Assembly: GCA_910579605.1 (NCBI GenBank)
Contig: CAJTUG010000008.1
Coordinates: forward strand, 11,620 to 65,542
DNA length: 53,923 nucleotides
Direction of reading: 5' to 3'
Source: an uncultured Muribaculaceae bacterium
GTDB lineage: Bacteria > Bacteroidota > Bacteroidia > Bacteroidales > Muribaculaceae
Shown here: piece by piece, positions 51,786 through 53,923 of the stretch
Layout: every line of letters starts with the position of its first letter
Position numbering within the stretch: the first letter of the stretch is position 1
Translations under genes and position numbers: made by a program
Notes under the pieces: generated by a model
The model's database searches: none
Seen by the model: only the letters and a program-made list of their open reading frames with translations
Told to the model about the DNA's origin: nothing

Positions 51786-53020
51786 TGCTTGCTTTCAAGA
51801 TAGCTCTCAGGTATCTTTTGGCCCCTAAGTCGCATAGGGCCGTGAATGTTATATCCATCGTGTCTGTCGCCGGTGTGGCGGTGGCCGCGATGGCTATTGT
51901 CGTAGTGTTGTCGGTTTTTAACGGTTTTGCAGATTTAGCCGACATGCATCTGGCTAAGATTGACCCCCAAGTCAAAGTTGTGCCGATAGAAGGCAAGGCT
52001 TTTGAAGGCGCCGATTCGCTTGCATGCTCTCTGGAATCGTTGCCGCAGATTGTGGCAGCATCGCCAACCATAACAGAAAGAGCCCTTTTGGTGGCCGACG
52101 GGGGCGAGCAAATGCCTGTGAAAATCAAAGCTTTTGACTTTGAGGATTATAGTGCGGTCGTGCCTTTGCAAGAAATTGTTATCGACGGGAATATGTCGTC
52201 GTCTAACGGCTTGCCCGATTCCTTGGCCGCTGTGCAGCTGAGTGTCGGGGTCGCTCTTCATACTGGTCTGAGGCCTTCGCCTGTGGCTGGAGCAACCGTA
52301 TACGTGCCGCGGAGAATAGGCCGGGTGAATCCTGCAAACCCTGCCGCGGCTTATAAGAGCGAGCGAGTAGCCGTGTCGGGTGTTTTCCAAGTGGACCAAC
52401 CCGAGTACGACAACGATTTCGTTTTCGTGCCAATATTTTTAGCTCGTGAGTTGCTTGTATACGATAAAGGCGAGGCATCCGCACTTGAGCTTGCCATAGC
52501 ACCAGGCGTGTCGCAAGATCATGCGGTCGCGGCTGTCGAAAAGCTGTTGCCAGATGGTTTCAAGGTCTTGACGCGTGCTCAGCAGCAAGCAGATACTTTC
52601 AGGATGATTTCAGTTGAGAAATGGGTTACTTTCCTCATGTTGGTGTTTATCCTGCTGATAGCCTCGTTCAATATTGTCTCGACTTTGTCTCTTTTGGTTA
52701 TAGAGAAAAAAGATAATATGAAGACTCTTAGATTTCTTGGTGCATCAAGGAATCTTGTGTCAAAAATTTTCATGTGGGAAGGCTGGCTCATTACTGTAAT
52801 AGGTGGCGCAGCCGGGATTGTGCTTGGATTGTTTCTGGCCTGGGTTCAGCAAGAATTCGGGCTTGTCAAATTGGCTGCCGATCCTCGGGAACTTACCATT
52901 AGTGTTTATCCTGTGAGGATAGCCTGGGCAGATATCTTAGCTGTGGCGGTTACCGTAGTGGTACTCGGATGGCTACTTGGCCAAGTTTCAAAAGTTTTCA
53001 CTCGTAAAATCTTTCGATAA
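51785..53020 (+). CDS. LolC/E-like ABC transporter permease (FtsX domain)
   Basis: Inner-membrane permease of the MacB/FtsX kind, probably part of a lipoprotein-release (LolCDE-like) system. From the ATG at 51785 it has 411 residues: a first transmembrane segment (about 20-45, VNVISIVSVAGVAVAAMAIV), a periplasmic domain, and three C-terminal membrane segments (about 280-405) with FNIVSTLSLLVIEKKDNMKT, the FtsX signature. The upstream GTG at 51782 is not needed. No ATPase partner is adjacent. It overlaps rbfA by one base. Confidence 0.85.
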   Translation: MLAFKIALRYLLAPKSHRAVNVISIVSVAGVAVAAMAIVVVLSVFNGFADLADMHLAKIDPQVKVVPIEGKAFEGADSLACSLESLPQIVAASPTITERALLVADGGEQMPVKIKAFDFEDYSAVVPLQEIVIDGNMSSSNGLPDSLAAVQLSVGVALHTGLRPSPVAGATVYVPRRIGRVNPANPAAAYKSERVAVSGVFQVDQPEYDNDFVFVPIFLARELLVYDKGEASALELAIAPGVSQDHAVAAVEKLLPDGFKVLTRAQQQADTFRMISVEKWVTFLMLVFILLIASFNIVSTLSLLVIEKKDNMKTLRFLGASRNLVSKIFMWEGWLITVIGGAAGIVLGLFLAWVQQEFGLVKLAADPRELTISVYPVRIAWADILAVAVTVVVLGWLLGQVSKVFTRKIFR

Positions 53021-53021
53021 A

Positions 53022-53804
53022 ATGCAAACCGTTCTTTTCCATTCAACTATTTTTGGGCCAATTCATTCGCGCCGTCTCGGAACATCATTGGGCGTAAATC
53101 TCACCCCAAACGATGGTAAAATATGCTCTTTTGATTGTCTCTACTGCGAAGCTGGGTTTAATGCACAGGGGCCGGGGACAACAGGTTTTGCCAAGCGCGA
53201 GAGTGTGAAAGCATTGTTAGAAGATAAGCTCAGGTCTATGAAAGAAAAAAGTGAGAGGCTCGACGTAATTACTTTTTCGGGTAATGGAGAGCCTACTTTG
53301 CATCCGGATTTTGCCGGTATCGTGGCAGACACCATCGCTTTGAGAAATTTTTATTTCCCTGATGTGAAAATAAGCGTTCTCACTAATTCTACACAGTTGC
53401 ACCGTAAAGATGTTGCCGAGGCATTGGCAAAGGTAGACAATAATATACTTAAGCTTGATAGCGCGGTGGAAAGTACGTTGAGGGCGCTTGATAGACCGGG
53501 CTCTGCTTCGTTTACCCCCGACTATGTAATACCCCAACTTCAGAAATTTGGAAATTCTGCAATAATACAGACAATGTTTACAAGGGGTGAACATAAAGGT
53601 AAGGTTATCGATAATACCACGGCAGATGAAATTGATGCCCTCATTAAGGCATATCGTGCAATAAACCCGAGGGAAATAATGATATATACTATTGACAGGC
53701 CAACTCCCGAGACGACCCTCAAGCATATATCAAAAGAAGAGCTTACCTGTATTGCCGACGAAATAGTGCGTAGAACCGGCATTCCGGTGCAAGTGTCGGC
53801 TTAA
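53022..53804 (+). CDS. Radical SAM protein of unknown specificity
   Basis: A 260-residue radical SAM enzyme from the ATG at 53022, two bases after the permease stop; the longer frame from 52977 would overlap the permease. The 4Fe-4S ligands are in CSFDCLYCE (about 36-44), preceded by SRRLGTSLGVNL, a pattern of small stand-alone radical SAM proteins whose reaction is not established. ITFSGNGEPTLHPDF (about 85-99) forms the SAM-binding GGE-like motif. The C-terminus has YTIDRPTPETTL. It ends the rbfA operon. Confidence 0.85.
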   Translation: MQTVLFHSTIFGPIHSRRLGTSLGVNLTPNDGKICSFDCLYCEAGFNAQGPGTTGFAKRESVKALLEDKLRSMKEKSERLDVITFSGNGEPTLHPDFAGIVADTIALRNFYFPDVKISVLTNSTQLHRKDVAEALAKVDNNILKLDSAVESTLRALDRPGSASFTPDYVIPQLQKFGNSAIIQTMFTRGEHKGKVIDNTTADEIDALIKAYRAINPREIMIYTIDRPTPETTLKHISKEELTCIADEIVRRTGIPVQVSA

Positions 53805-53923
53805 ATTAGTTGGATGGCAAAATTAATATAAACGCTTAATGCGGCAAAACTGTTCAACTGCGCTGTAGATTCGTTAATCGGGTTGGATACAGCGGTTTAG
53901 CGGAATTGGCGGGGTTTGTCTAA
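53805..53923. other. Right-edge intergenic stretch
   Basis: No gene is supported in these 119 bp. On the minus strand TTTG (53848-53845), 19-bp spacer and TAATTTTG (53825-53818) form a consensus promoter pointing back into the radical SAM gene. The far right contains GGTTTAGCGG-like sequence. Confidence 0.5.
53818..53848 (-). promoter_or_regulatory. Consensus promoter antisense to the radical SAM gene
   Basis: TTTG at 53848-53845, 19-bp spacer, TAATTTTG at 53825-53818. No plausible gene lies downstream on the minus strand, so it would make an antisense transcript or is fortuitous. Confidence 0.35.

Overview
The window looks like a chromosomal segment of a Bacteroidales bacterium, probably a gut or oral lineage such as Muribaculaceae; that assignment is an inference from content. 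The evidence is the primary-sigma promoter form typical of Bacteroidota (TTTG, about 19-20 bp, TAnnTTTG) upstream of many genes, almost no Shine-Dalgarno sequences, SusC/BtuB-type outer-membrane transport, type IX secretion (T9SS) sorting tails, surface lipoproteins and menaquinone genes. No insertion sequence, integrase or CRISPR array was seen.

Left part (1-12228): after a 500-bp regulatory region, a tightly packed plus-strand operon runs lysS, gpsA, rlmN, pdxA, a sugar-nucleotidyltransferase-like gene, parE, coaD and an S41 protease. groES-groEL follow with their own control region and terminator. Middle-left (12257-27022, mostly minus strand): a compact TatD-type nuclease, a possible 55-residue plus-strand gene, an Ig-like lipoprotein with a polyprenyl synthase, an S41 protease-mfd-rRNA/tRNA methyltransferase operon, and a phoH-purC-menG operon ending in three envelope proteins of unknown role. 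A tRNA-Leu(CAG) gene with its own promoter and terminator follows.

Centre (27383-37900, minus strand): a cobalamin riboswitch with an intrinsic terminator controls btuB, a BtuG-like beta-propeller lipoprotein and a PKD-type surface lipoprotein. Three secreted proteins with T9SS-type tails follow. Two of these are further propellers of the BtuG/DUF5074 kind, one fused to BspA-like leucine-rich repeats. Together they look like an enlarged cell-surface vitamin B12 capture system.

Next (37918-43458) is a defence region: an HNH restriction endonuclease translationally coupled to an 827-residue fused cytosine-5/adenine-N6 methyltransferase, a duplicated promoter/operator block in front of it, then an acyl-ACP thioesterase with a downstream vsr mismatch endonuclease, and a small phage-type protein. 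The right part (43632-53804) holds a family 2 glycosyltransferase, a secreted EndA-type nuclease whose T9SS tail appears cut by a one-base frameshift, the dnaX-proB-proA operon, and the divergent rbfA-lolC/E-like-radical SAM operon.
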